Origin: Rhodovulum sp.
GTDB taxonomy: Bacteria; Pseudomonadota; Alphaproteobacteria; Rhodobacterales; Rhodobacteraceae
Length of the DNA: 64,000 nucleotides
NCBI GenBank assembly: GCA_020637615.1
Contig: JACKKC010000016.1
Coordinates: 1 to 64,000 of the forward strand
Reading direction: 5' to 3'
The first letter of the stretch is position 1, and the number at the start of each line of letters is the position of its first letter. Shown here piece after piece: positions 1-8,837 of the stretch. The notes beneath the pieces were generated by a model. The model saw only the letters and a program-made list of their open reading frames with translations, ran no database searches and was not told where the DNA came from. The translations under genes were made by a program, and so were the position numbers.

Positions 1-534
1 GGCGGCACGGTGCGCCTCGACGGGGCGCGCCTCGACGGCCTGCCCGCCCATGAGGTGCCGCGCCACGGGCTCGGCTACGTTCCCCAGGGCCGCCGGCTCT
101 TCGCCGAGCTGACCGTGGCGGAGAACCTCGAGATCGGGCTGATGACCCGCGACCACGGCGCGTCGACCCGCGAGCGGGTGCTCGGGCTCTTCCCGCGCCT
201 GCGCGAGCGCCTCGGCCAGGTCTCCGGCACGCTCTCAGGCGGCGAGCAGCAGATGCTCGCCATCGCCCGCGCGCTCTGCCTGGAGCCGCGCGTGCTCCTG
301 CTCGACGAGCCGACCGAGGGGCTGCAGCCCTCGATGATCGCGCTGATCCGCGACACCATCCTCGCGCTGAAGGCCACCGGCGTCGCCACGATCCTCGTCG
401 AGCAGCGCGTGGACGCCGCCCTCTCGCTCGCCGACCGCATCGCCTTCGTCGTCACCGGCCGCATCGCCGAGACCCTGCCCGCCGCCGGCCTCGCCCCCGA
501 CGCGCCGGCCTTCCGCGCCCATGTGGGGGTCTGA
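1..534 (+). CDS. LivF/UrtE-like ABC transporter ATP-binding protein (5' truncated by window edge)
   Basis: Carboxy-terminal part of an ATPase of the branched-chain amino acid/urea-type importer family. The reading frame is open from base 1, so Walker A lies left of the window. Visible in order: the Q-loop region YVPQGRRLFAELTV, the signature LSGGEQQMLAIARAL, Walker B VLLLDEPTEG, and the LVEQ segment typical of LivF in place of a classic H-loop. It closely resembles the UrtE protein encoded at 28525-29220 but is a separate paralogue. Its permease partners would lie upstream, outside the window, so the substrate cannot be named. A copy of the dispersed repeat starts right after its stop codon. 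Confidence 0.85.
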   Translation, partial: GGTVRLDGARLDGLPAHEVPRHGLGYVPQGRRLFAELTVAENLEIGLMTRDHGASTRERVLGLFPRLRERLGQVSGTLSGGEQQMLAIARALCLEPRVLLLDEPTEGLQPSMIALIRDTILALKATGVATILVEQRVDAALSLADRIAFVVTGRIAETLPAAGLAPDAPAFRAHVGV

Positions 535-632
535 TACCAGCCGCCCTTCCGACTGACCGATCCTGCGTCCGAGGCCTAATCTCGGGACAGGGAGAAGGCC
601 GCGCCCCGCGCCGCCCCACCGCCATCCCCCGG
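535..632 (+). repeat. Dispersed intergenic repeat, copy A, 5' part (split by IS5 element)
   Basis: First ~98 bp of a 310-340 bp repeat also seen at 11392-11698, 34805-35137 (reverse) and 63256-63583. Shared blocks are TACCAG at the edge, CTGACCGATCCTGCG and GAAGGCCGCGCCCCGCG. The homology breaks at about 632, where an IS5-family element begins, and resumes at 1961. Confidence 0.8.
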
Positions 633-1960
633 TGGACGCCTCCGAGAACGTGGTTTCAGCGCTATGAATGTAGGCGCGGAGTGTCGGGCAGGCGGCCATG
701 AGGAGCCCGTCGCCCTGGAAAGGAAGCGGTGGTGGCGGCCCCGGGGGTCCGCATGGCGTCAGGCCGGAGCGGCGCCGGCGAGCCAGACCATGCGGCGCAT
801 GTTGTAGGCGAGATTGGCGAGGCCGATCTTCACCGTGGCCCGGGCGAGACCGATGGTGCGCACGACCAGGCCCATCGGTCCTTTCTGCCGGGCGAAGACG
901 TGCTCGACCCGGGCGCGGACCTCGGACTTCGCCGCATTGGCGCGCGAGACGTGCTTCGGCATCGGCCTGCCCTTCGGCTTCCTGCGGTGGATGCGGCTGG
1001 TGAACCCGGCCCTGGCGAGATGGTCCTCGTTCTTCGCCGGGCGATACGCGGTGTCCGCCCGGACCGCGCTTCCGGTGTTCGTGCGGTCGAGCAGGCCCGG
1101 CAGCTCCGCGCCGTCGTGGCGGGCGGCGTCGGTGGCGGTCCATGTCCGGATCAGCCCGTGCCGGCGATCGATGCCGACATGGTTCTTGTAGCCGTGGACC
1201 GGGATCGCGATGGCGATCCGCGGCGCCCCGTCGAGGCCGGGCTTCGCCTTGCCCTGCTTCACCGTCCAGCGGGCGTCATTCGCCAATGTCTCTCGGACCA
1301 TTGGCGTTCCATTGGCGAATTCCTTCTGCCGCAGCTTCGCCGGCTTGCGGGCCCGATCCTCGGGGATGCGCCCTTCGCGCAGCGCCCGTTTCTCGTCCTC
1401 GGTGTTGCGCTGCTTCGGGGCGGCCACCACGGTCGCGTCGACGATCTGCCCGCCCATGGCGATGAAGCCCGCGGCGCGCAGCTGCCCGTCGAAGCGCCGG
1501 AACAGCGCCTCGATCGTCGGAACGCCGTCGAGCCTCGCCCGGGTCAGCGCCTCGCGGAAGTTCCAGATCGAGTTCGCGTCCGGAACCCGGTCGGCCAGCG
1601 TCAGCCCGAGGAAGCGCATGAACGAGAGCCGGTCCTTGACCAGGTACTCCGTCCGCTCGTCCGACAGCGAATGGCTCGCCTGCAGGATCAGCATCCGGAA
1701 CATCAGCACGTGGTCGTAGGGCGGGCGCCCGCCCCGGGCCCGGTCCGACCGCGGCACCGCGCGCTCGAGCTCCGGACGGAACGCCTCGAAGTCGACCAGC
1801 GTGTTGATCCGCTCCAGATCGTCACCCTTCGCCGAGAGCTCCCGGAGCCGCTCCTCGATACCGAACAGTCCCACCTGCCGCCCCATGAACCGCCCCGCCA
1901 CTCATCCCAGCTCAGTGAATCATCAATCCCTGCAAAGCGCACCGGTTTTTGGAGGCGTCC
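633..1960 (-). mobile_element. IS5-family insertion sequence inside repeat copy A
   Basis: About 1.33 kb element carrying one DDE transposase on the minus strand. The ends are GGACGCCTCC at 634-643 and its reverse complement GGAGGCGTCC at 1951-1960. The flanks CCGG(T) at 629-633 and CCGG(G) at 1961-1965 may be the target duplication, with one base uncertain. Comparison with the uninterrupted repeat copies supports the borders: joining 632 to 1961-1965 recreates the CCCCCGGG-CCGAAAAGG context seen in copy D. Confidence 0.75.
759..1901 (-). CDS. IS5-family transposase
   Basis: DDE transposase of 380 aa, apparently full length. The three acidic residues sit in QIVDATVV, RADTAYRPAKN and RVEHVFARQK, in the order and spacing of the IS5 group, after an N-terminal domain with RGGRPPYDHVLMFRMLIL. 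The start is GTG at 1901; the in-frame ATG at 1886 is an equally good alternative. It is related to, but clearly different from, the transposase at 37593-38684: many residues differ and the terminal repeats differ, so these are two different elements. Confidence 0.9.
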   Translation of the reverse strand: MAGRFMGRQVGLFGIEERLRELSAKGDDLERINTLVDFEAFRPELERAVPRSDRARGGRPPYDHVLMFRMLILQASHSLSDERTEYLVKDRLSFMRFLGLTLADRVPDANSIWNFREALTRARLDGVPTIEALFRRFDGQLRAAGFIAMGGQIVDATVVAAPKQRNTEDEKRALREGRIPEDRARKPAKLRQKEFANGTPMVRETLANDARWTVKQGKAKPGLDGAPRIAIAIPVHGYKNHVGIDRRHGLIRTWTATDAARHDGAELPGLLDRTNTGSAVRADTAYRPAKNEDHLARAGFTSRIHRRKPKGRPMPKHVSRANAAKSEVRARVEHVFARQKGPMGLVVRTIGLARATVKIGLANLAYNMRRMVWLAGAAPA

Positions 1961-2199
1961 CCGGGTCGAAAAGGCGAGGCGCCAGCGGCGCTTCGCCCGG
2001 TCTGGTCGCCCGGAGGCGCAAGCCTTAGGGCGAGAGCGGTGCAGCATCACCATTGTTTGAGGATCGGGACGGGACGACCCTGGACGGTGCGCAAAGCGCG
2101 CCGGCCCCCGGCAGGGCCGGCGCGGCCCGGTCGCCGCGGGTCGATCGGGCTGGGGGTCCCCGGCCGCGGGAGGGACAAGAGTCGACAGCGGGGGCCGCT
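1961..2199 (+). repeat. Dispersed intergenic repeat, copy A, 3' part
   Basis: Continuation of the repeat after the IS5 element. It holds hairpin 1 at 1973-1997 (arms GGCGAGGCGCC / GGCGCTTCGCC, loop AGC) and hairpin 2 at 2097-2124 (arms CGCGCCGGCCC / GGGCCGGCGCG), then the shared block GGTCGATCGGGCTGGG. It lies between convergent genes (the LivF-like gene and the solute-binding protein gene). Confidence 0.8.
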
Positions 2200-2253
2200 G
2201 ATATGCCTCGACATCCGGTAGATTCGATCGGCCTGGGCCCACCCCGAACCGGT

Positions 2254-2274
2254 GCGAGGCAATGCCTCGCCTTT
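2254..2274 (+). terminator. Hairpin, possible terminator
   Basis: Perfect 7-bp stem GCGAGGC-AAT-GCCTCGC followed by CTTT. It lies in the 200-bp stretch between repeat copy A and the end of the solute-binding protein gene, where I see no gene. The T-tract is weak, so the terminator role is tentative. Confidence 0.4.
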
Positions 2275-2407
2275 GCTGGTTCGTGGTGTCCTCTGGACCC
2301 GGGCGGGATAGGATTTGACGCCGAGGGTGGTTGGCATGATCCGGGAGGCCCGCACGGACCATGGATAGTTCGAACCGAAAAAGGCCGCTCAATCCGCCCG
2401 GACCGGG

Positions 2408-3253
2408 TCAGGGCAGGTCGGGGCCGAGCAGGAACAGCGCCTCCAGCGCGAGGCCGGGCTGGGCGCCGGGGAAGGACTCGTGGAAGAAATCCGCCATGCG
2501 GCCCGAGAGGAACAGGTCGCTGATCGCACGGTCGACCGCGAGCCGGAAGTCGCTGTCGCCGCGAGCGAGCGCGAGCCCCTGCTTCTCGACGGTCAGCGTG
2601 TTGTCCGAGACCACGAAACTCTCGGCCATGCCGCTGGCGAAATAGAGCGCGAAGAGGATCGACTGGTCGCCGAAATAGGCGTCAATCCTGCCTTCCTCGA
2701 GCGCGGCCAGCCCTTCGGTGTGGTTCTCGAGCGGCACGACCTCCGCCTCCATCGCCTTGGCGGCCAGCGAGTTGCGCAGGATGATCTCGGTGGTGGTGCC
2801 GGCACGCACGCCGATCTTCTTGCCGGCCAGCGCCTCGAATTCGTGCGGGGCATCCGCGGGAAGCATGACCGCGGCGCCGTCCACGAAGACCGGCAGCGAG
2901 AAATCGACGATCTCGCGCCGGTCGAGGGTGATCGAGGCGGCGCCGCAGAGCAGGTCGATCCGGCCCTCCACCACCGCGTCGAACCGATCCTCCGCGCCGA
3001 CGAGGACATGGGTCGGCTTGACTCCCGTGCCGAGCTGCATGGCGAGATGCTCGGCGATGGCGTCGCAGATCAGCACCGAATACCCCGAAGGCAGGCCGGC
3101 CTCGCCGGCATAGGAGAGCGGTGCGGCATCCTCGCGATAGCCGATGCGCAATTCGCCCGTGTCGCGGATGCGGTCGAGCGTCTGCGCCGCCGCCGGCAGG
3201 GTGGCGAGGCAGGCGAAAGCTGCGGCGAGCAGATGGCGGGCGGTCGGACGCAT
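2408..3253 (-). CDS. Periplasmic amino-acid-type solute-binding protein (SBP family 3)
   Basis: Substrate-binding subunit of a polar amino acid type ABC importer, acting in the periplasm. The start at 3253 is preceded by AGGAGAGGA at good spacing; an in-frame upstream start would only add MPSGEEEP. A signal peptide (RHLLAAAFACLATLPAAAQ) is followed by LRIGYREDAAPLSY and later VGVRAGTTTE-like and FLGDQSI-like SBP_bac_3 segments (here KIGVRAGTTTEIIL and YFGDQSILF). The length of about 281 aa fits the family. No permease or ATPase genes are adjacent, so it is an orphan in this window and its ligand is unknown. Confidence 0.85.
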   Translation of the reverse strand: MRPTARHLLAAAFACLATLPAAAQTLDRIRDTGELRIGYREDAAPLSYAGEAGLPSGYSVLICDAIAEHLAMQLGTGVKPTHVLVGAEDRFDAVVEGRIDLLCGAASITLDRREIVDFSLPVFVDGAAVMLPADAPHEFEALAGKKIGVRAGTTTEIILRNSLAAKAMEAEVVPLENHTEGLAALEEGRIDAYFGDQSILFALYFASGMAESFVVSDNTLTVEKQGLALARGDSDFRLAVDRAISDLFLSGRMADFFHESFPGAQPGLALEALFLLGPDLP

Positions 3254-3419
3254 CGGTTCTTCCTCTCCTGAAGGCACCCGCGCTGCTTAGGCGATGCGGG
3301 TCGGAGGTGCAAATCCGATCGGCCGGCGACCGCCCGCCCGAGCCATGGGCAAGGGCCGAGCCGCCGGCGCGCCCCCGACCCCGCGCTGCCGCGACGCCGG
3401 CCCGGGCGGGGGCGATGGC

Positions 3420-4294
3420 CTATCCGTCGATGCGGATGGTCTCGTTCTTCGGATCGTGGGGGCCGTCCACGGTCACCTCCGCGTCCCGGAGCCTCGCCTG
3501 CATCCGGACTTTGAGGCGGGTGCCGGGAACCGCGAGATCGGGGCGGACGTAGCCCATGCCGATCGACTTGCCGAAGGCGACGGAATAGCCGCCGGAGGTC
3601 AGCCGTCCCACCCGCGTCTCGCCGTCGTAGAGCGCCTCGCGGCCCCAGCGGCTCGCCCGCCTCCATCAACCGGTCGAAGACGTAGGTCTGCATCTCGATC
3701 GGGTGGTGCAGTTCCCGGCCGAGCTCGCCGGTGTAGGCGACGCGCAGCGCCACGGTCGGGCGCATCAGGGGCTCGAAGTCGCGGCTCGAGAGCCAGGGGA
3801 AGCGCTTGTTGGGGAGCACGGTCTCGCGCTCGGCGTCGCGGACCAGCGACTTGAGTAGCGTGCGGGAATTCGGGCCGGCGAGCGCGAAGACGCCCCATTG
3901 CGCGGTGACGTCACGGACAAGCGCGGCGCCGCCCCCTGCGGACGGTGCAGTCCTCGGCGGCCTTTCGCAGATAGTCGGCATCATAGGCCGTCCGGACGCC
4001 GGCGGAGACGAGGTAGTAGCCGTCCTAGCGGCGGCGCACAATGGTGAATTCGGTGCGCGTCGTACCGGCCTCGTTCAGCGCAACCGTGAGTTTGACGCGA
4101 CCGACTTTGGGCAGCCTGTTGGTGGTGAACCGGTCGAGGAAGGCGATGGCGCCGGGGCCGGAGACCCAGTGCTTGGTGAAGGCGGAGGCGTCGATCAGCC
4201 CCACGTTCTCGCGGGTCGCCCTGGCTTCCTCGACGGCGTATTGCCACCAGCCGCCAGTCGAACCCCACCCGAGCGACGGGTGGGGGCCCGACAT
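3420..4294 (-). pseudogene. Decayed glycine-cleavage-T / dimethylglycine dehydrogenase-like gene
   Basis: Three pieces on the minus strand add up to the folate-binding aminomethyltransferase-like half of a DMGDH/sarcosine dehydrogenase-type protein. 4025-4294 gives GLIDASAFTKHWVSGPGA, ending at a TAG; after the stop the same frame still reads YLVSAGVRTAYDADYLRKAAE. A second frame near 3640-3915 gives DVTAQWGVFALAGPNSRTLL and YTGELGRELHHPIEMQTYV. A third at 3420-3611 gives the C-terminal barrel (GGYSVAFGKSIGMGYVRP). About 100 residues between the last two pieces and the whole N-terminal FAD domain are missing. A premature stop, frameshifts and deletions make it non-functional. Confidence 0.8.
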
Positions 4295-4348
4295 TCGACG
4301 ACCGGAGTGCGATAGGCCTCAGGGGCGCGCAGGGTGCGCGCCGGGCGC

Positions 4349-5035
4349 CTAATCGCGGTGAAGGAGCCCCGTCCAGATCACGGCGCCGAGCGCCGCTCCG
4401 GCCAGCGGCGCGACCCAGAAGAGCCAGAGCTGCCCGAGCGCTCCGGTCTCGGCGAAGAAGGCGACGGCGGTGGAGCGGGCCGGGTTGACCGAGGTATTGG
4501 TCACCGGTATCGAGACGAGATGGATGAGGGTGAGCGCGAGCCCGATGGCGAGCGGGGCGAAGCCCGAGGGCGCGTTGTGGTGGGTCGTGCCGAGGATGAC
4601 GATCAGGAAGAGCGCGGTCAGCACGATCTCGATCAGCAGGCAGGCGAAGAGGCCGTAGCCCCCCGGGGAATTGGCGCCGTAGCCGTTCGAGGCGAAGCCG
4701 CCTGCGGTGAAGTCGGCCTTGCCCGAGGCGATCACGTAGAGCACGACCGCGGCGACGAAGCCGCCGGCGAGCTGGGCGATCCAGTAGGGGACGAGCTCGC
4801 TCCAGGAAAAGCGACCGCCGATCGCCATGCCGAGCGAGACCGCCGGGTTGAAATGCCCGCCGGAGATATGGCCCACCGCATAGGCCATGGTCACCACGGT
4901 CAGGCCGAAGGCGAGGGCGACGCCGAGAAAGCCGATGCCGAGGTCGGGAAATCCGGCCGCGAGCACGGCGCTGCCGCAGCCGCCGAAGACAAGGGTGAAA
5001 GTGCCGACGGCCTCGGCGGAAAGTTTCTTGAACAC
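4349..5035 (-). CDS. aqpZ: Aquaporin Z
   Basis: Inner-membrane water channel of 228 aa with six hydrophobic segments. Both NPA boxes are present: GHFNPAVSLG at about residue 60 and SVNPARSTA at about residue 180. The selectivity-filter Arg follows the second NPA (NPAR), as in water-selective AqpZ rather than GlpF. Length and the MFKKLSAEAVGTF start match the family. It is divergent from the lipoprotein gene at 5273 and stands alone. Confidence 0.95.
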   Translation of the reverse strand: MFKKLSAEAVGTFTLVFGGCGSAVLAAGFPDLGIGFLGVALAFGLTVVTMAYAVGHISGGHFNPAVSLGMAIGGRFSWSELVPYWIAQLAGGFVAAVVLYVIASGKADFTAGGFASNGYGANSPGGYGLFACLLIEIVLTALFLIVILGTTHHNAPSGFAPLAIGLALTLIHLVSIPVTNTSVNPARSTAVAFFAETGALGQLWLFWVAPLAGAALGAVIWTGLLHRD

Positions 5036-5272
5036 GGATGAGCCTCTTTGGATGAAATGACTTCACGGGCAAAGCCGCGATTCCCTACCGATAGCCCGGT
5101 TTCCGGCACCTGTCGCGGCATTTTCTTGCTCATTCGCCGGGCGCGGTCCCCGGAATCGCACGCGGATTTCCGCCGGTCCGGGACCTGTGCGGAACGATTC
5201 TCGCATCCGGGCGGTTGCTTTTCGAGAACCCCGCCGCAGGGCGCGGCGCCGTCCGGGAAGAGGAGGACAGTC

Positions 5273-5767
5273 ATGCGAAGGCTTGCAATGCTCTGCGCCA
5301 TGGGACTGGCGCTCGCCGCCTGCGCGACCAGCGAACCCGAGCCGCTGACGATCGCGCAGATCGATGTCGAGGCCGACCTGACCTCGATGCAGAATCTCTC
5401 CGCCGTGCAATACTGGCAGAATCTCTCGTCCGATCTCGAGGCGGCGCTCGCCGCGGAATTCTCGGGTCAGATCGATCCGGGCGGCAAGACGGTCACCGTC
5501 GACGTGGACGAGCTTTCGCTCTCCAGCGTCTACGCCCCCGGAGCCACCTTCGCGGATTCGCGGCTGTCGGGCCGGGTGACGCTTCTCAATCCCAACGAGA
5601 CCGTGGTTTCCGCCTATGACGTCACGGCGACCTCCGGCGACGTGGTTCCCTATCTGCCCGAAGGCACCGTGACGGTGCCGCCGACGAGTTCGGCCTATTA
5701 TGCGGCGGTGGTGCGCGCCTTCGCCCGCGGCGCCGCGGAGACGCTGCGCGCCGGTCCCGCCTCTTGA
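5273..5767 (+). CDS. Small outer-membrane-type lipoprotein, function unknown
   Basis: 164-aa protein with an N-terminal signal ending in lipobox LAAC (MRRLAMLCAMGLALAACATS). The start is ATG at 5273, well placed after GAGGAGG; a longer upstream frame has no comparable ribosome site. The rest is soluble and mostly beta-like (KTVTVDVDELSLSS, RVTLLNPNETVVSAYDV). Tyr-rich PTSSAYYAAVVRAFARGAA lies near the end. No family with a known role is recognised. It lies 60 bp upstream of the dcp gene in the same direction. Confidence 0.8.
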   Translation: MRRLAMLCAMGLALAACATSEPEPLTIAQIDVEADLTSMQNLSAVQYWQNLSSDLEAALAAEFSGQIDPGGKTVTVDVDELSLSSVYAPGATFADSRLSGRVTLLNPNETVVSAYDVTATSGDVVPYLPEGTVTVPPTSSAYYAAVVRAFARGAAETLRAGPAS

Positions 5768-5827
5768 CCGCAGCAGGCGGTCCCGCCATCAGGCGCGGGC
5801 GACACGCGGCAAGCCGGAGGGACCGCC

Positions 5828-7849
5828 ATGAACCCGCTTCTGAGCGACTGGACGGCGCCCTTCGGCCTGCCACCCTTCGGCGCGATCGAAACCGCGCATT
5901 TCGCCCCGGCCTTCGATGCCGCGCTCGCCGGGGCGCGGGCGAGGATCGACGCCATCGCCGAGGATCCCGCGCCGCCGAGCTTCGCCAATACCATCGAGGC
6001 GCTGGAGCGGGCCGAGCTCGCGCTCGACCGCGTGGCGGCAGTCTTCTTCGGGCTGGCGGGCGCCCATACCGATGACGCGATCGAGGCGCTCCAGCGCGAT
6101 CTGAGCCCCCGGCTCGCGGCGCATCATTCCGAAACGGTGATGAACCCGCGGCTCTTCGCCCGCATCGATGCGCTGGCGGAGCGCAAGGAGAGCCTCGGGC
6201 TCGACGCCGAGGCGGCGCGGGTGCTCGATCTCTACCACCGGATGTTCGTGCGCGCCGGCGCCCGGCTCGAAGGCGCCGAGCGCGACCGGCTGCGCGAGAT
6301 CGTGCAGCGGCTCGCGAGCCTCGGCACCGCTTTCTCCCAGAACGTTCTCGCCGACGAGAAGGCCTGGGCGCTGGCGCTCGGGGAGAAGGATCTGGCGCCG
6401 CTTCCGGACTGGCTCGTGGCCGCGGCGGCGGAGGCGGCCGCGGAGCGCGGGGAGCCGGGGCATGCGGTCACGCTGTCGCGCAGCCTGATCGTGCCCTTCC
6501 TGCAGATTTCGCCGGATCGGGGGCTGCGCGAGACCGCCTTCCGGGCCTGGGTGGCGCGGGGCGCGAACGGCGGGCCGAGCGACAACCGCGCGATCGTCGC
6601 GGAGACGTTGCAGCTTCGCGAGGAGCGGGCGCGGCTGCTCGGCTATCCGGATTTCGCGAGCTTCAAGCTCGAAACCGAGATGGCGCGGACCCCGGAGACG
6701 GTTCGCGCGCTGCTGATGGCGGTCTGGGCGCCGGCTAGGGCGCAGGCGGAGGCCGATGCGGCGGAACTCGAGCGCCGGCTCCATGCCGACGGCATCAATG
6801 GCGCGCTGGAGCCCTGGGACTGGCGGTATTATTCCGCGATCCGCCAGCGCGAGGAGCACGATCTCGACGAGGCCGAGATCAAGCCCTATCTCGCGCTCGA
6901 GGCGATGATCGCGGCGGCCTTCGACGTGGCGGGCCGGCTCTTCGGCCTGAGCTTCCTGCCGCTCGACGTGCCGCTCTACCACCCCGACGCACGGGCCTGG
7001 GAGGTGCGGCGCGGCGAGAGGCACATGGGTGTCTTCATCGGCGACTGGTTCGCACGGCCCTCGAAGCGGTCAGGCGCCTGGTGCAGCTCCTTCCGCAGCC
7101 AGTCGAAGCTCGACGGTGAGGTGCGCCCCATCGCGGTCAATGTCTGCAACTTCGCCAAGGCGCCCAAGGGGAGCCCGAGCCTGCTGACCTTCGACGACGC
7201 ACGCACGCTCTTCCACGAATTCGGCCATGCGCTGCATGTTCTGATGTCCGACGTGACCTATGCCTTCATCTCGGGAACCTCGGTGGCGCGGGATTTCGTG
7301 GAGCTGCCGAGCCAGCTCTACGAGCACTGGCTCTCGACGCCGGAAGTGCTGGAGGCGCATGCGCGGCATGTTGCGACCGGCGCGCCGATGCCGCGCGACC
7401 TGCTCGAGCGCCTGCTGGCGGCGCGCAACTACGACCAGGGCTTCGCAACCGTGGAATATCTCGCATCGGCGCTGGTCGATCTCGATTTCCACGCTGGTCC
7501 CGCGCCCGCCGATCCCATGGCCGCACAGGCGGCGACGCTGGCGGCGCTCGGCATGCCGGCGGCGATCGTGATGCGCCACGCAACGCCGCATTTCCAGCAT
7601 GTCTTCGCCGGCGACGGCTATTCCTCGGCCTATTACTCCTACATGTGGTCGGAAGTGATGGACGCCGACGCCTTCGCCGCCTTCACCGAGACCGGCGACC
7701 CCTTCGATGCGGGCGTGGCGGCGCGGCTGGCCGAGCATGTCTATTCCGCCGGCGGCTCGCGCGAGGCAGCCGAGCTCTACACCGCCTTCCGCGGCCAGAT
7801 GCCGGGGGTCGAGGCCCTGCTGGCCCAGCGCGGCCTCAAGGTGGCCTGA
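5828..7849 (+). CDS. dcp: M3-family peptidyl-dipeptidase Dcp
   Basis: Zinc metallopeptidase of the thimet oligopeptidase family that removes C-terminal dipeptides from peptides. 673 aa, normal length. The zinc site HEFGHALH is at about residue 464 in TLFHEFGHALHVLMSD, with the downstream FVELPSQLYEHW Glu helix and YSSAYYSYMWSEV substrate-binding loop, all typical of M3A enzymes. No signal peptide, so cytoplasmic. The start has AGGGACC-type purines upstream. Oligopeptidase A (PrlC) is the nearest alternative; the N-terminal LPPFGAIETAHFAPAFDAAL favours Dcp. Confidence 0.93.
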   Translation: MNPLLSDWTAPFGLPPFGAIETAHFAPAFDAALAGARARIDAIAEDPAPPSFANTIEALERAELALDRVAAVFFGLAGAHTDDAIEALQRDLSPRLAAHHSETVMNPRLFARIDALAERKESLGLDAEAARVLDLYHRMFVRAGARLEGAERDRLREIVQRLASLGTAFSQNVLADEKAWALALGEKDLAPLPDWLVAAAAEAAAERGEPGHAVTLSRSLIVPFLQISPDRGLRETAFRAWVARGANGGPSDNRAIVAETLQLREERARLLGYPDFASFKLETEMARTPETVRALLMAVWAPARAQAEADAAELERRLHADGINGALEPWDWRYYSAIRQREEHDLDEAEIKPYLALEAMIAAAFDVAGRLFGLSFLPLDVPLYHPDARAWEVRRGERHMGVFIGDWFARPSKRSGAWCSSFRSQSKLDGEVRPIAVNVCNFAKAPKGSPSLLTFDDARTLFHEFGHALHVLMSDVTYAFISGTSVARDFVELPSQLYEHWLSTPEVLEAHARHVATGAPMPRDLLERLLAARNYDQGFATVEYLASALVDLDFHAGPAPADPMAAQAATLAALGMPAAIVMRHATPHFQHVFAGDGYSSAYYSYMWSEVMDADAFAAFTETGDPFDAGVAARLAEHVYSAGGSREAAELYTAFRGQMPGVEALLAQRGLKVA

Positions 7850-7880
7850 TCCGGGCAGCGCTCGCTGTCGCTTGGCATCA

Positions 7881-7941
7881 CGTCCCGATCCCCGACCCGC
7901 GGGAAAGCTGCTGCACCTCCCTCGTCCTGCGGCGCGGCCCG
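7881..7941 (-). repeat. Fragment of the dispersed intergenic repeat (E)
   Basis: About 60 bp matching the middle of the repeat in reverse orientation: CGTCCCGATCCCCGACC, GCGGGAAAGCTG and CTCGTCCTGCGGCGCG, compare copy C near 34940-34985. It lies in the 142-bp gap between the convergent dcp and CDF genes. Confidence 0.65.
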
Positions 7942-7991
7942 TTCGCACTCCAGAGGCCTGCAGTGCCGGTCCGTCGAAGGGGCCGTCGACC

Positions 7992-8837
7992 TCAGACCGG
8001 ATCCTTGTGAATGATGACGTCGGAATTCGGCACGGCATCGAGCAAGGCATGGCGGACGCCTGCCCCGATCTCGTGCGCCGCATAGAGCGATTGCGCGCCG
8101 TCGAGTTCGAGATGGACCTGGATGAAGACCCGCGTGCCCGCCGTGCGGGTCTTGAGGTCGTGGAAGCCGATGACGCCGGGATGGGCGGCGACGATGCCCG
8201 CAATCTTCTCGATCAGCTCGGGATCGGCGCGGCGATCCATCAGCGCGTCCCAGGCGGCGCTTCCGATCCGGCGCGCGCCGAGGACCAGCACGGCGCAGGC
8301 CGCGAGAGCCACGACCGGATCGAGCCAGTGCACGCCGAACCGGGAAGAAGCGACGATCGCCAGTATCGCGCCCGCCGCGGGCAGGAGATCGGAGAGGTAG
8401 TGCAACCGGTCGGCGGCGACGATGCGCGAGCCGGTGCGCGCCGCCACACGGCCCTGCCAGAGGACCAGCGCCAGCGTCACCGCCATCGAGACAGCCATCA
8501 CCGCCAGGCCGGTGGCCTCGGCCTCGAGCGGCTGGGGATGCGCGAAGCGGCCGATCGCCTTCCAGCCGATCGCCGCCGCCGAGACCGCGACGAGGCTGGC
8601 CTGGCCGAGCGCCACGAGATCTTCGACCGAGGAATGCCCGAAGGAATGGTCTTCGTCCGGCGGCTTTGCCGCGTAGACGATGCCCGCCAGCCCCGCGGCC
8701 GAGGCGATGAGGTCGAGCGCGGAATCGGCCAGCGACGCGGCGATGGAGAGCGCGCCGGTGGCGGCGAGCGCCCAGAGCTTCAGCCCGACCAGCACGACGG
8801 CCACCGCCACCGATGCGAGCCCGGCCGAGAGATTCAT
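7992..8837 (-). CDS. Cation diffusion facilitator (FieF-like) efflux protein
   Basis: Inner-membrane divalent metal/proton antiporter of about 281 aa. The first transmembrane helix begins at once (LSAGLASVAVAVVLVGLKLW), then ASLADSALDLIAS holds the first Asp pair and HSFGHSSVEDLVALGQ is the CDF loop. A second metal-binding pair appears as ADRLHYLSDLLPA, where Leu-His-Tyr-Leu-Ser-Asp matches the HYxSD signature of FieF-type members. The C-terminal cytoplasmic domain has HDLKTRTAG and VHLELD. The ATG at 8837 fits the family N-terminus; a TTG 18 bp upstream is possible. Metal (Fe/Zn/Cd) cannot be assigned. Confidence 0.88.
   Translation of the reverse strand: MNLSAGLASVAVAVVLVGLKLWALAATGALSIAASLADSALDLIASAAGLAGIVYAAKPPDEDHSFGHSSVEDLVALGQASLVAVSAAAIGWKAIGRFAHPQPLEAEATGLAVMAVSMAVTLALVLWQGRVAARTGSRIVAADRLHYLSDLLPAAGAILAIVASSRFGVHWLDPVVALAACAVLVLGARRIGSAAWDALMDRRADPELIEKIAGIVAAHPGVIGFHDLKTRTAGTRVFIQVHLELDGAQSLYAAHEIGAGVRHALLDAVPNSDVIIHKDPV

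Noticed and set aside
2200..2407. Possible small genes between repeat copy A and the solute-binding protein
   Set aside because: Short frames lack ribosome sites and any family-like pattern; only a hairpin is supported.
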